The translations under genes and the position numbers were made by a program. From contig MKWG01000002.1 of assembly GCA_001899685.1 (NCBI GenBank), positions 229,953 to 293,952 of the forward strand: 64,000 nucleotides of DNA, read 5' to 3'. Each line of letters begins with the position of its first letter. The stretch's first letter is position 1. Positions 52,925-60,664 of the stretch are shown piece by piece. Below the pieces are notes generated by a model that saw only the letters and a program-made list of their open reading frames with translations, did no database searches and had not been told where the DNA came from. This stretch comes from Sphingobacteriales bacterium 44-15. Its GTDB lineage: Bacteria > Bacteroidota > Bacteroidia > Chitinophagales > Chitinophagaceae.

Positions 52925-55900
52925 TTAAAGAGACAGGTTGATTCCCAAAAGGTAACTCCTCATATTGTTAGGATAATTACCATAATCAATTCCAAATGCA
53001 CTGCTGCTGCCTCCCAGCTCCGGATCCAATCCGGAATATTTCGTCAGGGTAAATACATTTGTAGCCTGCAGATAAATTCTCATTTTTGATAGAAGCTTGT
53101 ACCTGGATAGTATGCCTTTATTAAAGGAGTATCCAAGCATCAAAGATTTCAACTTCAGGAATGAGCCGTCCTCTACAAAGAAAGAGTTCATAGTACCGGC
53201 GGTACTAAAAGTATTACCGCTTTCTATTACAGGAATGTTGGTATTAGTGTTTTCAAGTGTCCAGGCATTCAACAAATCACGGCTCTTCCCACCTGTATAT
53301 GTACTAAAAAAGTGAGAATTCACCTTTAAGGCATTCATTATCCTGTTCCCCTGCGAGCCATAGAAGAATGCTGACAGATCAAAACCTTTATAGTCTACCC
53401 CGAGATTGACACCATATGTAAAGTCGGGGTTAGGGCTGCCCAGGAAAGTACGGTCGTCCGGCGTAATATTTTTATCCCCGGTAATATCAGCATATTTGAA
53501 TCTTCCGGCTTTTGCCGCCGTTTGTGTAGGTGAATTAGCCACATCCGCACTATCCCTGAATATACCAATGACCTGATATCCGAAGAAGCTGCTGACGGGA
53601 TGACCAATCATATTCCTTATTGTGTTCCCTAATTGTTGTTGACTACCAGCATCAAAATACCCGGGGTCAGGCACGCTCATGATAGTATTTTTATAGGTAG
53701 TGATATTCAGTCCAACATTAAAGCCGACCTTTTTACTAATCGTGTTTCTGTAGTTTAAAGAGAAGTCCCAGCCGGTATTCTGAATATTGCCGATATTCAC
53801 TGTGGGGCTTGAGGCACCTCCAACTATGGCCGGAAGAGGTAAAGAAAATAATAAACCCTCTATAGTCTTTTTGAAATACTCAATTGAAAAATTGAATGAA
53901 TTATTAAATAATGTACCGTCTACTCCGATATTAGACACGATATCCCTCTCCCAACTGGTACTGGGGTTACCAATAGTTGTTTGGGCAAAACCTGATGTTG
54001 CCGAACTGGAACTTCCCGATGTTGCATAATAGGTTGTTCCGTTGCTGCCGCCGAATAATGTATAGGCATTCGAAGGATTTATATTACTTTCTGATCCGAG
54101 TATTCCATAGCTGCCGCGAAACTTCAAATCGTTGATCCATGAAACCTGCTGCATAAATTTCTCATTAGAAATACGCCAGCCGGCGGAAACAGAAGGAAAT
54201 ACACCATATTTTTTATTCGCGCCGAATTTGGACGACCCGTCTCTTCTTACAGTAACGCCTAATATATATCTGTTATCATAGTTATAATCTACCTTACTGA
54301 ATATAGAGAATAATGTATTTATATAGGCGCTGCTTGAATTGGAAATATTCATTGTGCCATTCCCAAGTATCAGATAGTCATAATCTGTAGAAAAGAAATT
54401 CTGAGAACCGCCGTTTACGCTTCTGCCATAATTTTTCAGTGCTTCCGAGCCCACCAGTATATTGAGGTTGTGCCTGCCGAAGCTATTATTGTATAAAAGC
54501 GTATTGGTGAATGTTGTACTTCCACTATAGCTGGCTCCTTCACTGTAAGCATTAGGCAGGTTATAACCCTGCTTATCATTATAGGCAGTATAAGAAAAAG
54601 ATTGATAATACGAATTTGCGAAGAGACCTCCAAAGCTGGTCCTGGCAGTAAAATGCTTTAAAAAATACAGCTCTGCAAATATATTACCATTTATACCCCA
54701 CTGGCTGCTCCTGTTGTTATTCAGGCGCTCCTGCGTAGCTACAGGATTGGCATCGCTGCCAAGTTCAGGTCCATCAAACGTCCCGCCAAAATTCCCATTT
54801 ATGTCATATACGGGGGTGGTAGGCATCATCTTATAAAGATTGGCAATCGGCGAAAACTCTCCCTGATTGCTAAAGCTGGGAGACATCCGGTAAAAGGCAT
54901 TCAGATTCTCACCTACCTTAAGAAATTTCTTCATTTTATAGGATGTATTTACCCTGATAGAATACCTCTTCAAATAGGTATTGGCTATAGACCCCTGCTG
55001 ATCAAGGTATCCCAGAGACAATAAATAGTCAGCCTTATTGCTGCCACCGCTTAATGTGATATTGTGACTTGTTGTAGGCGCTCTTTTAAAGAGCGCATGA
55101 TACCAGTCTGTCCCTGTCTTATTTATTTTCTGGATAAGATAGTTATTCAGGGAGTTGCTTGGATCAAGAACATATTTTGACGGGTCCACGGAAGGATCTC
55201 CTTCCATTCCCGTACCTGTACCGGCAGAGCTGCCATACGTATAATCGGGTAATCCGTTCTTAAACAATACGGTCGCGGGATTGTAGATCTTTGTCAACCT
55301 TGCGAAGTCCTGGGAGTTTAGCGTATTTAACACGTTACCGGAAAAAGGAACGGTAATGCCGTAATACCCGTCATAAGCAATAACAGGCTCTCCGCTCTTA
55401 CCCTTCTTAGTTGTAACGACCACAACACCATTTGCGCCACGAACGCCATAAACAGAGGCAGCTCCCGCATCTTTTAATACCTGTATTGATTCAACATCGC
55501 CTGCATTCAGGTTGTTTAAATCTCCCTGTACCCCGTCAATCAGTACCAGGGGTTGTGTACTTCCGAAAGAACTGATCCCTCTGATAAAAATCTTGCTCTG
55601 ATCGCCCGGCACTCCGGTAGTGATAACATTTACTCCCGATGCCATCCCCTGCATGGCCTGCATTGCAGAGCCCGTTGGCATTTTCTTCATTTCGCTTACA
55701 TCTACTACAGATACGGAGCCTGTAATATCTTTTTTATTCTGAGTGGTATAACCGGTGACCACAACTTCGTTCATCATTTTTTCGTCATTCGACATTACAA
55801 TTCTGACAAAAGCAGATCCATTCAGGCTATACTCCATCGTCCTGAATCCAATGGAGCTAATTACCAGTACATCATTCAGGCTATGTACGGATATTGTAAA

Positions 55901-56107
55901 ATTACCTTCAACACCTGTCTTCTCCATTTTGATAGTGCCTTTTAGTTGCACCGTGGCATTTTCCAGCGGCTGATTGCTTTGATCTACAATCACACCTTTT
56001 ACAACAGACTGGGATATGCCTGTGAATGAAAGAAGAAGAAGAAGAAGAACGGTAAAGGTCAAGACAACACAACCGTATCGTCGGAAAAAATTGTTTTTGG
56101 CTTTCAT
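52925..56107 (-). CDS. SusC/RagA-family TonB-linked outer-membrane transporter
   Basis: The product has 1060 residues. The signal peptide is followed by a carboxypeptidase-regulatory-like domain (about residues 35-115; VVKGVIVDQSNQPLENATVQ), a plug (about 120-240; VVVTGYTTQNKKDITGSV, then GVRGANGVVVVTTKKG) and the barrel ending LLGINLSL. Together with SusD it imports a glycan or sugar derivative. It is the first gene of the nine-gene operon and is divergent from the AraC regulator gene. Three operator-like direct repeats lie in the 196-bp spacer. Confidence 0.95.
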   Translation of the reverse strand: MKAKNNFFRRYGCVVLTFTVLLLLLLSFTGISQSVVKGVIVDQSNQPLENATVQLKGTIKMEKTGVEGNFTISVHSLNDVLVISSIGFRTMEYSLNGSAFVRIVMSNDEKMMNEVVVTGYTTQNKKDITGSVSVVDVSEMKKMPTGSAMQAMQGMASGVNVITTGVPGDQSKIFIRGISSFGSTQPLVLIDGVQGDLNNLNAGDVESIQVLKDAGAASVYGVRGANGVVVVTTKKGKSGEPVIAYDGYYGITVPFSGNVLNTLNSQDFARLTKIYNPATVLFKNGLPDYTYGSSAGTGTGMEGDPSVDPSKYVLDPSNSLNNYLIQKINKTGTDWYHALFKRAPTTSHNITLSGGSNKADYLLSLGYLDQQGSIANTYLKRYSIRVNTSYKMKKFLKVGENLNAFYRMSPSFSNQGEFSPIANLYKMMPTTPVYDINGNFGGTFDGPELGSDANPVATQERLNNNRSSQWGINGNIFAELYFLKHFTARTSFGGLFANSYYQSFSYTAYNDKQGYNLPNAYSEGASYSGSTTFTNTLLYNNSFGRHNLNILVGSEALKNYGRSVNGGSQNFFSTDYDYLILGNGTMNISNSSSAYINTLFSIFSKVDYNYDNRYILGVTVRRDGSSKFGANKKYGVFPSVSAGWRISNEKFMQQVSWINDLKFRGSYGILGSESNINPSNAYTLFGGSNGTTYYATSGSSSSATSGFAQTTIGNPSTSWERDIVSNIGVDGTLFNNSFNFSIEYFKKTIEGLLFSLPLPAIVGGASSPTVNIGNIQNTGWDFSLNYRNTISKKVGFNVGLNITTYKNTIMSVPDPGYFDAGSQQQLGNTIRNMIGHPVSSFFGYQVIGIFRDSADVANSPTQTAAKAGRFKYADITGDKNITPDDRTFLGSPNPDFTYGVNLGVDYKGFDLSAFFYGSQGNRIMNALKVNSHFFSTYTGGKSRDLLNAWTLENTNTNIPVIESGNTFSTAGTMNSFFVEDGSFLKLKSLMLGYSFNKGILSRYKLLSKMRIYLQATNVFTLTKYSGLDPELGGSSSAFGIDYGNYPNNMRSYLLGINLSL

Positions 56108-56190
56108 CGTTTAAGAATTTAATAAATGAATTCGTTTAGAAGTGGCGTAACAATCAATCATATCTTGGTGCACTGTAAAAATAATTTCTC

Positions 56191-56243
56191 ATGAGGCTTT
56201 ATCCCTTGCATGATTTTATCCATTCCTGTGATGATTTTATCCA
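56191..56243. promoter_or_regulatory. AraC-type direct-repeat operator in the divergent spacer
   Basis: ATGATTTTATCCA occurs exactly twice (56210-56222 and 56231-56243), 21 bp apart, two turns of the helix. A weaker third copy, ATGAGGCTTTATCCC, sits at 56191-56205. Direct repeats at 20-22-bp spacing are the usual form of AraC-family sites. The location between the SusC operon and the AraC gene supports control of both promoters. Confidence 0.6.
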
Positions 56244-56303
56244 ATAGATTTATTTTGGAAGAATGTATTATTTTGGTAACCTTAAATTTGTAAAGACTGC
56301 TTT

Positions 56304-57176
56304 ATGAAACCAATGCTGTTTGACGTGAAGTCCTTGCTGCGTGGTTCTGTATATTTGAAGAAAATATATGATCCGCTCCCCAATGATGTAATACATTTCC
56401 ACAATACTTTTGAAATAGCATATATAAAAAGAGGGAAGGGGCAAAGAATTGTAGGCAATAGTATCGAGCGGTTTACTGATGGTGACCTCGTGATCATACC
56501 CCCATATATGCCTCACGCCAATTATGGCGAAGCTCCTAAAAACATTTTTACCAGCGAAGCCATCGTTGTATATTTTTTACCCGACTGGCTGGCTGAGGAG
56601 CATATAAACAATGAAGGCTTCGCGAATGTCAAAAAGCTAATGGTGCAAATGCAGCAGGGCTTGTGGATTTACGGCAATACCCGGAAAAAAATAATCCGCG
56701 AAATGAACGTATTAAGCGCTAAAGATGGCATTCAAAATATCATCAGTATGCTATCTATTCTAAAATTACTGGCTGAATCCCACGAGTACAAGTCACTTAC
56801 CAGCATTGGTTACTCGGGTAATTATAATACTGAACATGTGTCGCGGATTGATGAGGTATACGAATTTGTAATAAAAAACTTTAAGGAAAAGATAACCCTG
56901 GAATCAATAGCTGAATCCGTTCATATGACGCCTACATCATTTTGCAAATTCTTTAAGAACAAGACCGGTAAGACTCTTACCTCATTTGTGAATGAGATCC
57001 GTATCAGCTATGCATGCAAATTATTGATGAATGAGGGTATGGATATTTCTGAGATCTGCTATGAATCCGGCTTTAACAACCTGACAAGTTTCAATAAAAA
57101 CTTCAAATATTTCACAAAAGACAACCCCACAACATACCGTCAAAAAATTGTCAACGCCAAAAAAAGCAGCCGCTGA
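56304..57176 (+). CDS. AraC-family regulator with cupin sensor domain
   Basis: This 290-residue protein has an N-terminal cupin-like domain (about residues 15-110; HFHNTFEIAYIKRGKGQRIV, GDLVIIPPYMPHANY), typical of AraC_binding regulators that sense sugars. The C-terminal double helix-turn-helix (about 190-285) reads ITLESIAESVHMTPTSFCKF, then ISEICYESGFNNLTSFNKNF with the family signature. It is divergent from the SusC operon, and the direct-repeat operator lies between them. It therefore probably activates the sugar locus in response to an intermediate or substrate. Confidence 0.93.
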   Translation: MKPMLFDVKSLLRGSVYLKKIYDPLPNDVIHFHNTFEIAYIKRGKGQRIVGNSIERFTDGDLVIIPPYMPHANYGEAPKNIFTSEAIVVYFLPDWLAEEHINNEGFANVKKLMVQMQQGLWIYGNTRKKIIREMNVLSAKDGIQNIISMLSILKLLAESHEYKSLTSIGYSGNYNTEHVSRIDEVYEFVIKNFKEKITLESIAESVHMTPTSFCKFFKNKTGKTLTSFVNEIRISYACKLLMNEGMDISEICYESGFNNLTSFNKNFKYFTKDNPTTYRQKIVNAKKSSR

Positions 57177-57184
57177 TATACGAA

Positions 57185-57766
57185 TTAATAATAAGGGCTG
57201 ATAAGAAAATACACCAACACTCCGGTAACAGAAACATAGAGCCATACCGGCCATGTGATCCTGGCGAGCTTGCGGTGGCGTGGCCATTCGGCTATCAGTG
57301 CGCGGTATGCGGTAAATAAAATAAAAGGAAGAATGATGCCTGCAAGCGGTATATGGGTGGCAAGGATAATGAGATAGAACAGCCGTTTGCCGCCGGCAGC
57401 CGCTTTTTCCGCTTCCGATACTATACCATCATGATCAATGTCGCCAAACCTGGTTTCACCGGCAAACAAATGATGGCAGATATAGGACAGTAAAAACAAA
57501 ACGGATAATACCAGTGCGGATACCATGATCTTTTTATGCAACAGGTACCGCCTGTTTTTTACCGCCAGCAGCCCGGCTACCAGCAATATGGATACAACAG
57601 AGTTTATCACCGCATTGAACAGGGCAAACAGGTGCGCATCAAATCCCAGGTTTACATTCACTTTAACCCGGCCTAACATTACTACTGCAGCAAATATTAC
57701 AAAAGAAACTACCCAGATCAGAAGCATCGCTAACCTGTCATTTTTCCGGATCTGCGCCTGAAGCAT
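57185..57766 (-). CDS. DUF420 membrane protein with EF-hand-like loop
   Basis: This 193-residue integral membrane protein has five hydrophobic helices and a YICHHLFAGET block, characteristic of DUF420. B. subtilis CtaM (YozB), of this family, is needed for assembly of caa3-type cytochrome oxidase, so a role in respiratory enzyme maturation is possible. Residues 109-120 (DIDHDGIVSEAE) match the calcium-binding EF-hand loop at all ligand positions (Asp, Asp, Asp, Gly, Glu). It converges with the AraC gene, 8 bp apart at the ends. Confidence 0.88.
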   Translation of the reverse strand: MLQAQIRKNDRLAMLLIWVVSFVIFAAVVMLGRVKVNVNLGFDAHLFALFNAVINSVVSILLVAGLLAVKNRRYLLHKKIMVSALVLSVLFLLSYICHHLFAGETRFGDIDHDGIVSEAEKAAAGGKRLFYLIILATHIPLAGIILPFILFTAYRALIAEWPRHRKLARITWPVWLYVSVTGVLVYFLISPYY

Positions 57767-57805
57767 ATTTGAAAAACTTTTATTTGTGATTAAATGTTAC
57801 AGGTT

Positions 57806-57853
57806 CCTTACACCTTATGCCACATACCTTACGCCTTACGCCCTATACCTTAC
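57806..57853. repeat. Heptamer-type repeat (CCTTAC family)
   Basis: CCTTACACCTTATGCCACAT is followed by ACCTTACGCCTTACGCCCTA and TACCTTACC: degenerate 7-nt units CCTTACG/CCTTATG/CCCTATA. Its complement resembles the repeat at 9286-9315. It fills most of the spacer between the DUF420 and inositol monophosphatase genes. Confidence 0.55.
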
Positions 57854-57863
57854 CTCTCTCTTA

Positions 57864-58640
57864 TCACCCTCTCCTTCCATTCACATAATCAAGCAATCCT
57901 GCATGGATCTTTCCATTGGTTGCAATAATATGCGGCTGATAAGGAGAATAGTGATCGCCCTTGAAATCAGTTACCATTCCTCCTGCCTCTTCTACCATCA
58001 GGAACCCCGCAGCGCTGTCCCAGGCATTGAGCTTATGCTCATAAAACCCGTCAAATCTCCCGGCAGCAACCCAGCAAAGATCTATGGCGGCGGAGCCCAG
58101 GCGCCTGACAGGAACTCCTTTCCGGATCAGCTTTTCAAATACAGCAATGGGACCATTGGGTTCATCGAGATAGGTATAGGGAAATCCTGTAACAAGACAG
58201 GCATGATCCACTTCCGTTTTAGCACTCACTTTAATGGGCTTACCGTTCAGGGTAGCGCCTTTGCCTTTTTCAGCAAAAAACAATTCATCCAGGAAAGGGT
58301 TGTATACCGCTCCCAGTATTATTTTCCCTTCGTGCTCCACTGCAATGCTCACACAGCAGAGAGGAATCCCATTGGCATAATTAATAGTCCCGTCTATCGG
58401 GTCAATAATCCATTTATAAGGCGATGTGGTAACTATTTCGCCCGATTCTTCACTTAAAATGAAATGATCCGGAAAGGCTTTCAGCACTATGTCAATGATG
58501 GCTTTCTCCGAAGCATGATCCACTTCTGTTACAAGATTATTCAATCCTTCTTTATTCGATATCGTAAAGGAAGTATTAAATGAATCCTTCATTATTTTGC
58601 CTGCCGCCGCTGTGGCCTGCAATAAGGTCGTTTTTAGCAT
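57864..58640 (-). CDS. Inositol monophosphatase-family phosphatase
   Basis: This 258-residue Mg2+-dependent phosphatase has family blocks FILSEESGE (metal Glu), WIIDPIDGTINYANGIP (metal Asp pair), a CCVSIAVEHEGKIILGAVYN segment, and WDSAAGFLMVEEAGGMVTDF (C-terminal metal Asp). It hydrolyses inositol-1-phosphate or similar sugar phosphates, or 3'-phosphoadenosine derivatives. The start is the ATG at 58638-58640. A TATCTTTG box ends 4 nt upstream, suggesting a leaderless transcript. It is divergent from the GT2 gene, 84 bp away. Confidence 0.93.
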   Translation of the reverse strand: MLKTTLLQATAAAGKIMKDSFNTSFTISNKEGLNNLVTEVDHASEKAIIDIVLKAFPDHFILSEESGEIVTTSPYKWIIDPIDGTINYANGIPLCCVSIAVEHEGKIILGAVYNPFLDELFFAEKGKGATLNGKPIKVSAKTEVDHACLVTGFPYTYLDEPNGPIAVFEKLIRKGVPVRRLGSAAIDLCWVAAGRFDGFYEHKLNAWDSAAGFLMVEEAGGMVTDFKGDHYSPYQPHIIATNGKIHAGLLDYVNGRRG

Positions 58641-58644
58641 GGCG

Positions 58645-58652
58645 CAAAGATA
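58645..58652 (-). promoter_or_regulatory. Putative -7 box adjoining the start codon of the phosphatase gene
   Basis: The minus strand reads TATCTTTG, then CGCC, then ATG. The TAnnTTTG match ends 4 nt before the start codon. A TTTG lies 23 nt upstream (58676-58679), slightly beyond the usual 19-21 nt. A leaderless mRNA is implied if this promoter is used. Confidence 0.45.
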
Positions 58653-58724
58653 GGGAGTTGAAAAAATACCCTCTTCAAATTCAGCTATCTAATGCTATTT
58701 TGCAACTTTCTCAACCGGTAAGAA

Positions 58725-59957
58725 ATGGAACTTTCTGTGATCATTGTCAATTACAATGTAAAATACTTCCTGGAGCAGTGCCTGCATTCTGTATGGAAAG
58801 CGGGTAAAAACATTGCGATGGAAGTCATCGTAGTGGACAATTGTTCTGCCGATGGCAGCGAAGCCTATATTAAAGACCTTTTTCCCGGCATCACCTATTA
58901 TTACAACAGCAGCAATACCGGCTTTGCCAAAGCCTGTAATACAGGACTGTCTGTAGCAAGCGGGACATATATACTTTTTTTAAACCCCGACACTATTGTG
59001 CCGGAAGACTGCTTTATAAAGTGTATTGATTATTTTAAACAACACCCCTCAACAGGCGCCATGGGTGTCCGCATGATTGACGGGTCAGGCGCTTACCTGA
59101 AAGAAAGTAAACGGGGGTTTCCCGGCCCCGCAACTGCACTTTTCAAGCTTACGGGACTTGCTGCACTTTTTCCCCGTTCGGCACTGTTTGCCAGGTATTA
59201 TCTCGGCAACAAAGCAGAGCATACCATCACTGAATCTGATGTGCTTTCCGGCGCTTTTCTTTTTACAGACAAAGAAGTGCTCAGCAAGATTGGAGGCTTT
59301 GATGAAGCTTTCTTTATGTACGGGGAAGATATTGACCTGAGCTATCGTATACAACAGGCGGGATTCAGGAACATATATTATCCCGAAGTGACGATCATTC
59401 ATTTCAAAGGGGAAAGCACGCGAAAACAAAGCCTGAAATATACCATGATGTTTTACAGGGCGATGAGTATTTTCGTAAAAAAACATTATGGTGATGCCCG
59501 GCGACTGGCATTTACCATGTTCCTGCAGACGACAATAGTATCCGGGGCATTGCTGACAGGCATTTTCACTATGGCAACCTCTTTTTTTTCATTTGCAGGT
59601 ACCCTGTTTAAACAGAGAGCAGATCCTGCAAAAAGAAAGCTGGTAATCATTGCCGGGGCTGATAATGCAGGCGAAGTGAAAAAAGCCCTTGGAAAAGCAG
59701 GACTGATGCTTAAAGCGGAGTATATAATGATCGCTGATATTCACCACAATAGCTTTGAAAAGCTCCGGCAGCAACCGTATTTTTCGTCCGCTGCTATAGT
59801 GTTTTGCGAAAGCGGAACCATGCCTTATACAACAATAATATCCGCTATGGAAACATTCGGAAGAGACAGGACCATACTGCTTCACGGTCAAAAAAGCCAA
59901 AGTATAGTGGGAAGCCCGGCAAAGAACAGCAATGGTATAGCTATACCGCTCGTATAA
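58725..59957 (+). CDS. GT2 glycosyltransferase with a C-terminal extension
   Basis: The product has 410 residues. The N-terminal GT-A domain (about residues 1-245) starts MELSVIIVNYNVKYFLEQCL and includes the nucleotide-sugar motif EVIVVDNCSADGS, the metal-binding FLNPDTIVPED, and SGAFLFTDKEVLSKIGGFDE with FMYGEDIDLSYRIQQAGF. Such rhamnosyltransferase-like enzymes build surface polysaccharides. A hydrophobic stretch (about 265-295) is followed by a ~100-residue soluble tail (KLVIIAGADNAGEVKKALGK...) that resembles a Rossmann-like domain and is not part of the usual GT2. Convergent with the response regulator, 4 bp apart. Confidence 0.9.
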   Translation: MELSVIIVNYNVKYFLEQCLHSVWKAGKNIAMEVIVVDNCSADGSEAYIKDLFPGITYYYNSSNTGFAKACNTGLSVASGTYILFLNPDTIVPEDCFIKCIDYFKQHPSTGAMGVRMIDGSGAYLKESKRGFPGPATALFKLTGLAALFPRSALFARYYLGNKAEHTITESDVLSGAFLFTDKEVLSKIGGFDEAFFMYGEDIDLSYRIQQAGFRNIYYPEVTIIHFKGESTRKQSLKYTMMFYRAMSIFVKKHYGDARRLAFTMFLQTTIVSGALLTGIFTMATSFFSFAGTLFKQRADPAKRKLVIIAGADNAGEVKKALGKAGLMLKAEYIMIADIHHNSFEKLRQQPYFSSAAIVFCESGTMPYTTIISAMETFGRDRTILLHGQKSQSIVGSPAKNSNGIAIPLV

Positions 59958-59961
59958 TGTG

Positions 59962-60330
59962 TCATTTATTCCCCGGCGCAGTATATTTCTGGGCAAGTTC
60001 CACCACAGCTTTTATATCAAACGGTTTGGGCAGGATATCATCTGCCCCGCAGCGGTAGGCTATCTCTTTCAGGTGGGTATTCGCAGATACCAAAACAACC
60101 GGTGCAGATGCCGGTCCGTTCTTCATCTTAAAATCTTTGCATATTTCACTACCGTCGCTGCCAGACATCCCGATATCAAGGAAAACCATGTCTGGAGCAT
60201 CCGGCAGGTTGCCTAATGATTTCCCGTCAGTTGAAGTAGTTACCTCAAACCCCCTGGCCTCCAATATCATGTGCATGAGCTCCAGGATATTAGTATCATC
60301 ATCTGCCACGTAAATTCTTTTTTTATCCAT
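59962..60330 (-). CDS. Stand-alone response-regulator receiver domain
   Basis: This 122-residue protein consists of a receiver domain only. Acidic residues (Asp10, Asp11, Asp12 in YVADDDTN), the phospho-acceptor Asp52 in MVFLDIGMSG, a Ser/Thr position in VLVSANTH and the conserved lysine in LPKPF are all present. With no output domain it probably works through protein contacts, as in phosphorelays or gliding/chemotaxis-type systems. No histidine kinase is seen nearby. The start is the ATG at 60328-60330. Confidence 0.92.
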   Translation of the reverse strand: MDKKRIYVADDDTNILELMHMILEARGFEVTTSTDGKSLGNLPDAPDMVFLDIGMSGSDGSEICKDFKMKNGPASAPVVLVSANTHLKEIAYRCGADDILPKPFDIKAVVELAQKYTAPGNK

Positions 60331-60601
60331 TATCCGTTCATTCGTTTAGGGCGAATATTTTTTATTGTAGGGCTGCTTTATCGGTGTTCTTCGTAGTCTT
60401 TTGCAGCGCCGGGCACTACAACAATAAAGCTAATAACAAGAGATAAACGGAAGGATAGTGCAAAATCTTATCCAGCCCCCGGAATAACTATCAATGATAT
60501 AACATTATTTTTAATGATTCTTTCAACAATGAAAATGCCAACTTTTTATTTTCTGCCCCGCTGCCCATGCTACGGGGGAGAATAAAGGAAAATAATGAGA
60601 A

Positions 60602-60634
60602 TTTAGGAGCATACAATGGAGTATGTTACATTTG
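60602..60634 (+). promoter_or_regulatory. Putative promoter of the GH3-family gene
   Basis: TTTA (60602-60605), 21 nt and TACATTTG (60627-60634) match the Bacteroidota promoter TTTG-N19-21-TAnnTTTG with one mismatch. The start site would fall about 25 nt before the ATG at 60665. The rest of the 334-bp gap 60331-60664 shows no gene; it holds only AT-rich spacer. Confidence 0.5.
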
Positions 60635-60664
60635 CTTTAATATGTTTCACTAAGCCAGCTATTA

